From Advenella alkanexedens (GTDB taxonomy: Bacteria > Pseudomonadota > Gammaproteobacteria > Burkholderiales > Burkholderiaceae_B): a stretch of 64,000 nt of DNA. Below, piece after piece: positions 43,424 through 51,875 of the stretch. The notes under the pieces are model-generated. The model made no database searches. It had not been told where the DNA came from and worked only from the letters and a program-made list of their open reading frames with translations. Position 1 is the stretch's first letter. Each line of letters starts with the position of its first letter. The DNA lies in NCBI RefSeq assembly GCF_019132845.1, contig NZ_JAHSPR010000008.1, forward strand, positions 1-64,000, in the 5' to 3' direction. The position numbers and the translations under genes are program-made.

Positions 43424-45049
43424 TTACTCCTCCCGTTCCACATAATTAATGCGATGCATGAGCTCATTGATTTGTGCATGCCCAAACTCTTTAAACCTGG
43501 CAAGGACATGCAAATCGGGTCTTAATATCACGATTGAACCGTCCCGAATACCAAGCGCATCGGCTATTTTTTCATCCACATCCAGAATATCATCAGGTTC
43601 CTGTTGCCCAATTATCAAGATTTTAAAAATGGCCTTGTTTTGTAATGGCTGCAATACTTCCCTGGACCTGGATATGAGCATTATTTGGCTGTCTGTCGCG
43701 TAATCAACCAGTTTTCGTTTTTGTCCATTTTTCAATTCAAGCGCAAGATTGGGAATCGACTCCCCTGCACCGATACTTAAATCAGAATCCTGATAACTAA
43801 ACGCAGTTGAAAGCCTTCCTGTATTGACCATTGCCTGGGCAAAATCACATTTTTTGGCCAATGCAATAACGGCGTTACGTAATATCCGCTGCCCTTCACC
43901 CTGTGGTGACAGGAACCGCACACTTCTGGTGGCCAGATCCATATTATGAATCGCGGCAGGCCTTCGTTCCTGGGAGTAGGTATTCAAAAGCGTCTCTTGC
44001 GCCTGCCCTTTAAGTACCAATGCCAGTTTCCAGCCCAGATTATCGGCATCCTGAATACCGCTATTACCGCCACGTGCACCTAATGGGGGAAAGACATGGG
44101 CGGAATCGCCGGCAAACAAAACCCGGCGATACTTGAAGTTATCCAGAAGGTGAGTCCGGCTTGCCCAGGGACCTACCCAGACAAGTTCGAATGGCTCGTT
44201 ATGACCCAATAATTTTCTCACCCTTTCTTCACACACATCGGGTCGGCTTATGTACTCGACATCCGAATCAATTTTCATTTGAAAATCTATGCGCCAGACG
44301 CCATCGGCCATGGGATGTTGCCAAACCGCACGCCCGTCATTGACCGGTGATTCAACCCAGGTCCAGCGCTCCAGGGGCAGCTCTTTTTTAAACCGGATGT
44401 CTGAAATACACCAGCGCTCGGTCCCTTTTTCAGGAAAAGTTTCCAAACCAAGCTTTTCACGCACGCCACTGGCCAAACCACAACAATCCACCAGCCACTC
44501 TGCTTCCAGCCAATAGGTGCCATCCGGCGTTTCCACTTTAATGCGGGAATGCGTTTGCGCCGCCTCAACGTCAATGACACGACTTTTCCAGCGAATTTCT
44601 CCCGTTTTCAGTTCATTGATTCTTTCAACCAGAAACCACTCTATATAAAACTGTTGGATATTCAGAAAAGGCGGCTGAAGTGATTGCGAACTTTTTGCCG
44701 CATCAAACTCATAAATAATATCATTTTGCCCAACCAGAGATTTTCCTACTGACCAGGCCACCCCTTTCTGGGCTATCTTTTCATATATACCCAAACGATC
44801 AAAAATTTCCAACGATTTTTGCGCATAGACAATACCTCTGCTGGAGGCCCCTTTAACGCCAACCGTATCGTCCTCATCCAGCAAAACAAACGCAATACCC
44901 CGAGTTGACAAATCTGCCGCCAGGGTTAATCCTGCCAGACCTCCCCCCACAATCACAACCGGATATCGTTGCACCGTTTTATCAAAATCAGCGGGTTTGC
45001 GATATTCAAATCGGGGCAGTTTATAACCCGATACGTTTTCCTCAATCAT
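43424..45049 (-). CDS. FAD-dependent aromatic hydroxylase (MhpA-like)
   Basis: This 541-residue class A flavin monooxygenase has the FAD fold VVIVGGGLAGLTLAADL with the ribose-binding LLDEDD, the DG-type region WLVDCCGLASGVREKL, and the second FAD motif VLFAGDSAHVFPPLGARGGNSGIQDADNL. The C-terminal thioredoxin-like domain is present. Substrate probably a phenolic acid; it cannot be named from sequence. AGGAGAC precedes the start. Confidence 0.85.
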   Translation of the reverse strand: MIEENVSGYKLPRFEYRKPADFDKTVQRYPVVIVGGGLAGLTLAADLSTRGIAFVLLDEDDTVGVKGASSRGIVYAQKSLEIFDRLGIYEKIAQKGVAWSVGKSLVGQNDIIYEFDAAKSSQSLQPPFLNIQQFYIEWFLVERINELKTGEIRWKSRVIDVEAAQTHSRIKVETPDGTYWLEAEWLVDCCGLASGVREKLGLETFPEKGTERWCISDIRFKKELPLERWTWVESPVNDGRAVWQHPMADGVWRIDFQMKIDSDVEYISRPDVCEERVRKLLGHNEPFELVWVGPWASRTHLLDNFKYRRVLFAGDSAHVFPPLGARGGNSGIQDADNLGWKLALVLKGQAQETLLNTYSQERRPAAIHNMDLATRSVRFLSPQGEGQRILRNAVIALAKKCDFAQAMVNTGRLSTAFSYQDSDLSIGAGESIPNLALELKNGQKRKLVDYATDSQIMLISRSREVLQPLQNKAIFKILIIGQQEPDDILDVDEKIADALGIRDGSIVILRPDLHVLARFKEFGHAQINELMHRINYVEREE

Positions 45050-45097
45050 CTCTTTTGTCTCCTTTTAATTTGAATATGTTCACTTTGACAACTTTTA

Positions 45098-46063
45098 TCA
45101 GGTATTTTTTTCTGTTGCCCGGTGCACTTCACGCCAAAGTTCCTTATCACGCTCCGCCGTCCAGATACGCGGCTCTGTTATGCCCTGGCTTTCATCAAAT
45201 GCCCTTGATATACTGAACGGAATACAATGTTCAAATATGAACCAATTGCCATATTTTTCTTTTAAGCGCGGATACGCATAATCAAAGGCTTCTTTCAAGC
45301 CACCAAGCGTCGTCCCCTGGCGGGTAATTTCATACACATCAGCCAGATACTCATCCATTTCATCAAATGCTGCCGAACAGTTTTCCTTGCCCAATAACGC
45401 CGAGCCACGCCCTGGCACAAGTATGGCCGGTTCAAGACTGCGAATTGCACGCAGCGACTCTCGCCATTCTTTCAAATAAGCATCGCCACAATACGGTGTT
45501 GAACGGTAATCAATGGCATCCCCACCAAACATGATCCTGTACTTGGGAATCCAAACCACGGTATCACCCTTGGTATGCCCTTTTCCAAGATGCAAAATCC
45601 GTACCTCAAGATCATCGATAAATATTTGCAGTTTTTGCTCGAACACAATGGTTGGCCAGGTCAGGCCCGGGATAGAGTCCACTCCTCTGAACAAGCGCGG
45701 GAAACGCTCGAACTCACTGTCGTAATCCTGCTGCCCCCGTTCCTTGATCAGATCAAAGGTACCTCTGCTGGCAATAATCGCCTGGGCATCATAAGCGGAA
45801 GCCCCCAAAGTACGTACGGCATGATAATGGGACAACACCACATATTTGAAGGGCGCATCTGAAATCTCCCTGATTTTTTCTATCACGGGCTGTGCCATCG
45901 CTGGTGTTGCGGTCGTATCGACCACCATAATACCGCTTTTGCCAATAATCACCAGCACATTCGGGTCCCCTTCCGCTGTCGCGGCATAAATGTTCGGGGC
46001 GATCGCTTCAAAATATAATTGCTGATCCTGATGGTCTGCTGTTGATGCAAATGCAACGGTCAT
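45098..46063 (-). CDS. MBL-fold metallo-hydrolase with an unusual metal motif
   Basis: This 321-residue protein has the MBL fold: MVVDTTATP, LSHYHAVRTLGAS, LGKGHTKGDTVVW and MFGGDAIDYR. The usual HxHxDH is reduced to HYHAVR, so the Asp-His pair is Val83-Arg84; only part of the two-metal site remains. It is the first gene of the minus-strand hydroxylase operon and could open a lactone or ester, or be a one-metal variant. ATG 46063 with AGGAGGAA upstream is preferred to TTG 46069. Confidence 0.78.
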   Translation of the reverse strand: MTVAFASTADHQDQQLYFEAIAPNIYAATAEGDPNVLVIIGKSGIMVVDTTATPAMAQPVIEKIREISDAPFKYVVLSHYHAVRTLGASAYDAQAIIASRGTFDLIKERGQQDYDSEFERFPRLFRGVDSIPGLTWPTIVFEQKLQIFIDDLEVRILHLGKGHTKGDTVVWIPKYRIMFGGDAIDYRSTPYCGDAYLKEWRESLRAIRSLEPAILVPGRGSALLGKENCSAAFDEMDEYLADVYEITRQGTTLGGLKEAFDYAYPRLKEKYGNWFIFEHCIPFSISRAFDESQGITEPRIWTAERDKELWREVHRATEKNT

Positions 46064-46069
46064 TTCCAA

Positions 46070-46302
46070 TTCCTCCTCTGGTTGGTAGATGGGAGAAAGT
46101 ATGGTTTATTTTTTGCTTTTATCCTGTCACATGGCTTTGTGACAAATTTCCTGCTGAAGACAAAATCCGGTACTTTTTTATGACAATCAGTAATTCTTAT
46201 AATTGACAGGAAGACCTGTAAGGCTCTACTGTATGTGACACCAGAATTTAGGCCCCATAAAAAAATAAGCCATTAATAATAAATATATTCAAGGAATATT
46301 TC
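46070..46302. other. Divergent promoter region of the hydroxylase operon and a LuxR gene
   Basis: No gene. It is AT-rich and lies between divergent starts, so it should hold promoters for both. ATCCTGTCACATGG and TATGTGACACCAG (about 46120-46135 and 46232-46246) share a TGTCACA/TGTGACA inverted pair about 110 bp apart, a possible regulator site. Confidence 0.4.
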
Positions 46303-47130
46303 ATGTTAGCCAAACCTGTATTTCAAACCAATCCGTCAACAAGTGAACATACAGACTCAACATGGTTGCGTTTTTCAAAATATGAACTCCCCGGCCTGAT
46401 CGGCCAAATCGGAAGCAAGCATTTTATTTCTGCCATTATGGGTGCCATCAGCCGCTCTGTGACACCGGTGGATGTCTGCTCTTTATTCCACTACGACAAT
46501 GCCAGCAATCCCAGTAACTTTGGAACGGCAAGTCGTGTTTCGAATGAAATCACCCGGCTGACCGCAGAACGTTACGCATCAGGATTGGGTTTGCATGACC
46601 CGATGCGACTGGAAATAAACAATGTACTTGCAAGCAATTCAATAGGCGTCTTTCATTTATTCAAGGAGCGTATCAGCTACGCGCCCTATCGTGAGTTGTG
46701 TTTTAACCTGACCGGAACGCTGGAGCGTCTTTCCATCCTGTTCAAGGATGACCGGTCTTGTTATGCAATGAGTTTTTACCGGACCTATCACTCCGGCCTG
46801 TTTTTCAGAAACGAGGTGAATGCCCTTTCATCGCTGTCTGAAATACTGTCAAGCCTTGTTCTGAAACATCTCAATGTATCCAATCTTTCGCCTGCCATTT
46901 TTAACCAATCCGTTTCGGACGATATTCTACGCAAGCTGCATGACAGGGCTAACAATTTATCTGCCAGAGAGGCCGAAGTATGCAAGCTCATTATGCTTGG
47001 TCACAGCTCCGAATCCATCAGCCTGAAACTGGACTTATCCATCAATACCATACTGACCTATCGCAAAAGGGCATACACAAAACTCAACATCAACTCACAA
47101 AACGAGTTATTCCATATCTGCCTTCATTAG
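46303..47130 (+). CDS. LuxR-type transcriptional regulator
   Basis: This 275-residue protein has a C-terminal LuxR helix-turn-helix (LSAREAEVCKLIMLGHSSESISLKLDLSINTILTYRKRAYTKL). The N-terminal 190 residues are of no recognised sensor family, and there is no autoinducer-domain signature. It is divergent from the MBL-hydroxylase operon and probably controls it in response to its substrate. Confidence 0.82.
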   Translation: MLAKPVFQTNPSTSEHTDSTWLRFSKYELPGLIGQIGSKHFISAIMGAISRSVTPVDVCSLFHYDNASNPSNFGTASRVSNEITRLTAERYASGLGLHDPMRLEINNVLASNSIGVFHLFKERISYAPYRELCFNLTGTLERLSILFKDDRSCYAMSFYRTYHSGLFFRNEVNALSSLSEILSSLVLKHLNVSNLSPAIFNQSVSDDILRKLHDRANNLSAREAEVCKLIMLGHSSESISLKLDLSINTILTYRKRAYTKLNINSQNELFHICLH

Positions 47131-47223
47131 TTCAGTTTCAAAATTCTTCCAATCACGGTATAGTTTGTCTTTGCGCCTGTTCCACTCCTTGCCGGGCACC
47201 AAGATAAGACCGTTTACTCTTTT

Positions 47224-47970
47224 ATGACGAAATTTTCCCGTATTGTCGATGTCCTCGATCTGTTTTCAGAAACCGATACTCTTTTGACGGCAGAAGAAAT
47301 CGCTGAAAAACTGCAAGTTTCAAGACCCACGGCGTTCCGTTATGCAAAAGAGCTCAATGCGGCCGGTTTTCTGGCCAACTACTCGGGACGTTACTCACTG
47401 GGTGCCCGTATCATCACACTCGATTACCGGATCCGTCAATCCGATCCCGTCCTGAAAAGAGCTGAACAAATACTGCGTCAGATTTCCGATGAAACCGGAT
47501 GCGATTCCATTTTTTGTCGCATGTATAACGATGAAATCATTAACGTGCACCATCAGGCCAGCAACAACCCTGTGGGTGTGTCATTCGGTCGTGGTCGCCC
47601 GTTACCCTTATTCAAGGGCTCTGCCAGTAAAGTCATGCTGGCCTTATTGCCTTCGGCCAAATTGCAAAAACTGTATGAAAAAAACAGGCATTTACCCGAC
47701 GTCCGGGAAATCGCCACCGAATGGCCCGATTTCAAACAACACTTTACCGCCATACGCAAGGCAGGATTTTATATCTCAATGCATGAAATCGATAGCGGTG
47801 TCATTGGTATTGCCGTCCCGGTTTACACAAGCGGTATTGGCATCGTAGGCGCCATTTCACTGGTCATGACTGAAGAACGCCTGCAAATGATCAACCCCGA
47901 TGGTGTGGTTGCCGTGTTAAAACAAAGGGCCGCCGAATTCGGCGACCGTCTGGTACAACTTGACCGTTAA
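47224..47970 (+). CDS. IclR-family transcriptional regulator
   Basis: This 248-residue regulator has an N-terminal winged helix (LTAEEIAEKLQVSRPTAFRYAKELNAAGFLANYSGRYSLGARI) and the IclR ligand domain (VGVSFGRGRPLPLFKGSASKVMLA, IAVPVYTSGIGIVGAISLV). IclR proteins commonly control aromatic catabolism. It sits between the two hydroxylase modules, next to the TnpB element, and could serve either. Confidence 0.87.
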   Translation: MTKFSRIVDVLDLFSETDTLLTAEEIAEKLQVSRPTAFRYAKELNAAGFLANYSGRYSLGARIITLDYRIRQSDPVLKRAEQILRQISDETGCDSIFCRMYNDEIINVHHQASNNPVGVSFGRGRPLPLFKGSASKVMLALLPSAKLQKLYEKNRHLPDVREIATEWPDFKQHFTAIRKAGFYISMHEIDSGVIGIAVPVYTSGIGIVGAISLVMTEERLQMINPDGVVAVLKQRAAEFGDRLVQLDR

Positions 47971-48056
47971 TACCCGTTCAAGATGGTTTACCACTAAGTG
48001 CGGAAAGCCCCATCATTCATGGTGGGGATGGATAGCACGGGGTTATACTAAACCCT

Positions 48057-49079
48057 ATGCAACGCCTTCAAGCCTACCGATTCGAACTGATGCCCAATGG
48101 CCAACAGCAGCGCGCCATGCGCAGCTTTGCCGGTTCCTGTCGGTATGTGTATAACCAGGCATTGCACTTGCAGCAGGAACGGTATAAAGCGGGAGAAAAG
48201 AAACTGGGTTATGCCGGGTTGTGCAAGGTACTGACTGCATGGAAAAAACAAGCGGAAACCGATTGGTTGAATAACACCCCCAGCCAGGCGTTGCAACAGG
48301 CCTTGAAGGACCTGGAACGGGCCTACAAAAATTTCTTTGAAAAGCGGGCCGAATTTCCGCGCTTCAGGAAAAAAGGCCGTGCTGACAGTTTCCGTTATCC
48401 GCAAGGTATTCAGCTGGAGCAAGGCAATAACCGCATCTTCCTGCCCAAACTGGGCTGGGTACGTTATCGCAACAGCCGGAACGTTCAGGGTCAGGTTAAA
48501 AATGTCACCGTCAGCCAGTCGGCAGGTAAATGGTTTGTGAGTATCCAGACGGAGCGGGAAGTAGACCAGCCCCTGCCTAAAGCGACCACTGCCATTGCCA
48601 ACGCGCGCAAGGACTTTCTGCATAAGGCTTCAAGCCAGATCAGCCAAAACCACGCCATGATCGTGATTGAAGATTTGCCGATACGGAATATGTCCAGGTC
48701 GGCATCCGGCACCCGTGAGCGGCCCGGTAACAACGTAAAGGCCAAGTCGGGCCTGAGCCGTTCCATCCTGGATCAAGGGTGGGGTGAGTTCAGGCGACAG
48801 CTTGAATATAAAACCGCATGGAATGGGGGCTGGCTGATTGCGGTACCACCGCAGCATACCAGCCAGACTTGCCCGGCTTGTGGGCATGTATCGAAAGACA
48901 ATCGCCAGACCCAGGCCCGGTTTCATTGCGTTGAGTGCGGATTTGAAAATCATGCCGATGTCGTCGGTGCGATTAATATTTTAAGGGCGGGACACGCCCG
49001 GTTCGCCTGTGAAGTGAGCGATGCAGTCAGGTCGCCAGCAGCAGGAACCCACCGAGGTGAGTTAGCCTCTGTGGGCTAA
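48057..49079 (+). CDS. tnpB: TnpB RNA-guided nuclease with RuvC-I deleted
   Basis: This 340-residue TnpB (IS605 OrfB) keeps the N-terminal wedge/REC part (LQAYRFELMPNGQQQRAMRS), RuvC-II IEDLPIRNMS with E205, the zinc ribbon CPAC/CVEC (272-294) and RuvC-III NHADVVGAINILRAG with D301. The stretch that normally holds the GIDxG aspartate is gone: KATTA (176-179 region) passes straight into IANARKDFLHK. About 55-60 residues are missing in frame, in line with the short length. The protein may still bind its guide RNA and DNA but should not cut. Confidence 0.85.
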   Translation: MQRLQAYRFELMPNGQQQRAMRSFAGSCRYVYNQALHLQQERYKAGEKKLGYAGLCKVLTAWKKQAETDWLNNTPSQALQQALKDLERAYKNFFEKRAEFPRFRKKGRADSFRYPQGIQLEQGNNRIFLPKLGWVRYRNSRNVQGQVKNVTVSQSAGKWFVSIQTEREVDQPLPKATTAIANARKDFLHKASSQISQNHAMIVIEDLPIRNMSRSASGTRERPGNNVKAKSGLSRSILDQGWGEFRRQLEYKTAWNGGWLIAVPPQHTSQTCPACGHVSKDNRQTQARFHCVECGFENHADVVGAINILRAGHARFACEVSDAVRSPAAGTHRGELASVG

Positions 49080-49148
49080 ACACGGCAGGAATCCCCTTCC
49101 CTGGCCCCTTGGGGCCGAGCGTTAGCGAGAGGGAGGGGAGGATGTCAA
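48990..49148 (+). ncRNA. Putative omega RNA at the right end of the TnpB element
   Basis: TnpB systems make their guide RNA from the tnpB 3' end and right end. Here a strong GGCCCC/GGGGCC hairpin (49103-49116 region) and the conserved GAGCGTTAGCGAGAGG tract precede the boundary at 49148. The guide would be the bases just beyond, in the 3' end of the DUF2783 gene. The extent is inferred by analogy. Confidence 0.45.
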
Positions 49149-49339
49149 AAGTCCTGTTTTGCAATACGGATATGCTCACGCAGTGTTTCGGCACTCCCAA
49201 TGGTTTTGGCATTCAGCAACACCAGTTTTACCAGGAACAGCGCTGTTGCCTCCTTGTCCACCTCATCAATGGCACTTGCCAACTCATCATAAATCATTTC
49301 CAGCGCATCTACTGGCAAAGTATTATTTTGTTCAGACAT
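49145..49339 (-). CDS. DUF2783 small protein, second copy
   Basis: This 64-residue protein (ALEMIYDELASAIDEVDKEATALFLVKLVLLNAKTIGSAETLREHI) shows the same family pattern as 43223-43420. It follows the second flavin hydroxylase by 9 bp. Its stop codon lies inside the right end of the TnpB element, so the insertion may have trimmed the last residues. Confidence 0.7.
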   Translation of the reverse strand: MSEQNNTLPVDALEMIYDELASAIDEVDKEATALFLVKLVLLNAKTIGSAETLREHIRIAKQDF

Positions 49340-49348
49340 AAAAACTCC

Positions 49349-51040
49349 TTATTGCGGTAATGCGGTATTCAATGCCATTTGAAGACGCATGGCATCAAGG
49401 TTAATCCAGCGGGCACAGATATGCTGGTCGGGGCGTAGCAAATAAGCGGCACCATGGTTATTGACGCCGTAGCAGCCACGGATGGCGCCCGATGCATCAT
49501 TAATGGTTTTATCGGCCCCGGCAATCTCCAAGCCGGGCCCAATCCCAACCACATTCAGGGGAATGCCTTTGGCTCTTGCTTGCCGAACCACCGTCATTAT
49601 TGATTCAGGGACGGTTTGATTTTGCGTAAAATACAGCAAGTCAAAACCTCCGCCAAGATAATCAAGCAGATAATTATCGGCGCCCAAACGAACATTTTTA
49701 GGCGGAGCACCATGTGCCGGGCCTGCCTGAAAAAGCGCATTGTCATCCCCCATGCTATTCAGGGCAGAGTGCGTGTACTCATGCGGTCGCGAAGTACGCC
49801 AATGATATAGTGGCCGCACGAACGCCTGCGTCAGTGAAAGTGAAAGCACGGCATCACGCAGCAAATGAAAGCCACGACTGGGAGGGGTCATGAAACGGGT
49901 GCTTTTACCGGCCTCCTCAATAATTTCCCTGGCTGCGGTCACTCGTTCGGCACTGTAATTTTCCAGCAGTTTTCTGCTGGCCAGTCCCTTGACCACAAAG
50001 GCCAAGTGCCAGGCCAGTGACTGACCATCCTGAAAGCCGGTATTGGCCCCCCGGACACCGAAAATAGGAAGCAAGTGTGCGGCATCACCCGTAAAAAGAA
50101 TATTGTCATGGACATAATCCGGCAATGTCAGCGTGCGTGCCGAATACACCGAACACCAATCCAGCTCCCAGGTTTTATCCGCATATCCAATCATGGCCAG
50201 CTGGGCATCAATACGGGCCTTGATTGATTCCGGCTTGAGCGCTTCGTCCGGGTCCTCTCCCTCAGGAAGTTGATAATCCAGCCGCCAGATGCCATGTGGT
50301 TCACGATGCATCAGGATGGTATTGCCAGGATTCCACTCGGGTGCGAAAAAGGCCATTCTTTCAGTGGGTAGCGGCAAATCAATTTTGATATCCGCAATAA
50401 CGAACTTGCCTTCATAAGAAGTCCCCTCCATTTCCAGGCCCAGTGCTGCGCGGATACCGGAACGTCCCCCGTCGGCAGCAACCAGCCATTGTGTTTCAAG
50501 TGAATAAGTTCCCTCTGGTGTATCAACGACCAGCTCAACATATCCCTCTTTCTGCTCCACCTGAACCACTTTATTGCCCCAGCGAAAATCAATCAATGGA
50601 TTCGCCTTGCATGCATCATGCAAAAACTCTTCCATATATTGCTGTTGCACATTGATTAAGGGGTAAAAGCGGTCATTCACATCGTAGGGGGCCTCCATGC
50701 GGAATACCCGCTTGCCACGATAATAAGAATTGCCAAAACGCCAGGGCAGGCCGGCCTCTGTCATACGCTCATCAATGCCAACCTGTTGCAGAATTTCCAT
50801 TGAGCGTCGGGTAAATGCCAAAGCACGACTACCCTGGGAAACCTGCAACTCTGCCGTCACGACCACACAAGACACGCCCAATCGTGCCAGTTCCAGTGCG
50901 GTTACCAGACCAGACGGACCGGCACCAACAATGACAACCTGCTTGCGATCCTGAGGGGCATGTTGCGAAGCAAGCCAGGGTTGATGAATTTTATAGTCGT
51001 AATAAAGTGAAAACCGAGGTTCGGTAGATGGTAAATGCAT
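49349..51040 (-). CDS. FAD-dependent aromatic hydroxylase (MhpA/PheA-like)
   Basis: This 563-residue class A flavin monooxygenase has VVIVGAGPSGLVTALELARLG, SRALAFTRRSMEIL, AADGGRSGIRAALGLEMEG and NILFTGDAAHLLPIFGVRGANTGFQDGQSL. The N-terminal 30 residues precede the FAD fold, as in the other hydroxylase. AGGAGAC before the ATG. It is divergent from the VOC-hydrolase-Bug operon, which probably serves the same pathway. Confidence 0.85.
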   Translation of the reverse strand: MHLPSTEPRFSLYYDYKIHQPWLASQHAPQDRKQVVIVGAGPSGLVTALELARLGVSCVVVTAELQVSQGSRALAFTRRSMEILQQVGIDERMTEAGLPWRFGNSYYRGKRVFRMEAPYDVNDRFYPLINVQQQYMEEFLHDACKANPLIDFRWGNKVVQVEQKEGYVELVVDTPEGTYSLETQWLVAADGGRSGIRAALGLEMEGTSYEGKFVIADIKIDLPLPTERMAFFAPEWNPGNTILMHREPHGIWRLDYQLPEGEDPDEALKPESIKARIDAQLAMIGYADKTWELDWCSVYSARTLTLPDYVHDNILFTGDAAHLLPIFGVRGANTGFQDGQSLAWHLAFVVKGLASRKLLENYSAERVTAAREIIEEAGKSTRFMTPPSRGFHLLRDAVLSLSLTQAFVRPLYHWRTSRPHEYTHSALNSMGDDNALFQAGPAHGAPPKNVRLGADNYLLDYLGGGFDLLYFTQNQTVPESIMTVVRQARAKGIPLNVVGIGPGLEIAGADKTINDASGAIRGCYGVNNHGAAYLLRPDQHICARWINLDAMRLQMALNTALPQ

Positions 51041-51294
51041 GGTGTCTCCTCAAAATATTTTTTAAATAATATCAAAAGCTGATACTTTTACAATATAAAT
51101 TACAATTACAAAAAAATAATTAGGGTTTTCATGCACATAAAAACAATTTTTTTTCTTTACTTAGTTAAAAATCACCCATACTTATAAATTTTTTCAAATT
51201 AACTAGGGTTTTCTCTATTTAATTTATTTAAAAATAATATAAAGTATCAATAATTGAAACTTTTATAAAACAATTCCTGGTCCAGGAGAATGAG
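51041..51294. other. AT-rich divergent promoter region
   Basis: No gene. GATACTTT (about 51075-51082) and AAAGTATC (about 51242-51249) form a widely spaced inverted pair near the two transcription starts, perhaps sites for a shared regulator such as the IclR protein. The core is more than 75% A+T. Confidence 0.4.
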
Positions 51295-51831
51295 ATGCCT
51301 TTAAACCACTTTGAACCCATACAGCGTTTGCACCACTTCGCATGGCGCTGTAAAGACGGCGAGCAAACGCGCGCTTTTTATGAAGACATTCTGGGATTAC
51401 CCCTCATCCATATTATTCGTGCGGATAATGTCCCCAGTACCGGAGAGCACTGCCCTTACGTCCATCTTTTCTTTCGCCTGCAAGATGGCTCTTCCATCGC
51501 CTTTTTTGACCTGGGAGATGACCAGACCGCATTACCCTCACCCAATACGCCCGCCTGGGTCAACCATCTGGCACTCAAAGTTGACTCTTTGGCGGCATTG
51601 GAGCGTGCAAAAACGAAACTGGAAGCCGCCGGCATTCAGGTTCTGGGTATTACCGATCACGGTTTTGTAAGATCCATCTATTTTTTTGACCCTAACGGTA
51701 TCCGGCTTGAATTAACGGTCGACATGTTTCCCGAAAACTTGTCCGAAGAAAGCATTCAGCTGGCGCATGACAAACTGGCAAGCTGGACCCGTGAAAAAGC
51801 ACAAGCCCGCTTGTCCATACTGAAGCAATAA
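51295..51831 (+). CDS. VOC-family metalloprotein
   Basis: This 178-residue vicinal-oxygen-chelate protein has two beta-alpha-beta-beta-beta halves. Likely ligands are H13/H14 in RLHHFAW, a histidine in WVNHLALKV and a glutamate in GIRLELTVD. Family members include extradiol dioxygenases and glyoxalase-like enzymes. Its place at the head of an operon, divergent from a hydroxylase, fits cleavage or isomerisation of a hydroxylated product. GGAGAATGAG stands before the start. Confidence 0.78.
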   Translation: MPLNHFEPIQRLHHFAWRCKDGEQTRAFYEDILGLPLIHIIRADNVPSTGEHCPYVHLFFRLQDGSSIAFFDLGDDQTALPSPNTPAWVNHLALKVDSLAALERAKTKLEAAGIQVLGITDHGFVRSIYFFDPNGIRLELTVDMFPENLSEESIQLAHDKLASWTREKAQARLSILKQ

Positions 51832-51875
51832 ATTTTTGTCAGAAAACCCAGGATTTAACAGGTATTGAATATTTT

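Larger units (their letters stand above)
47973..49148 (+). mobile_element. IS605-type element carrying only tnpB
   Basis: A left hairpin (CCCCATCA 48008-48015 with TGGTGGGG 48020-48027) precedes tnpB, and a right-end hairpin around GGCCCCTTGGGGCC follows it. No TnpA gene is present, so mobility would need one in trans. The right end is set at GATGTCAA (49141-49148) by comparison with the solo copy at 42106. The element ends within the stop of the convergent DUF2783 gene. Confidence 0.75.
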
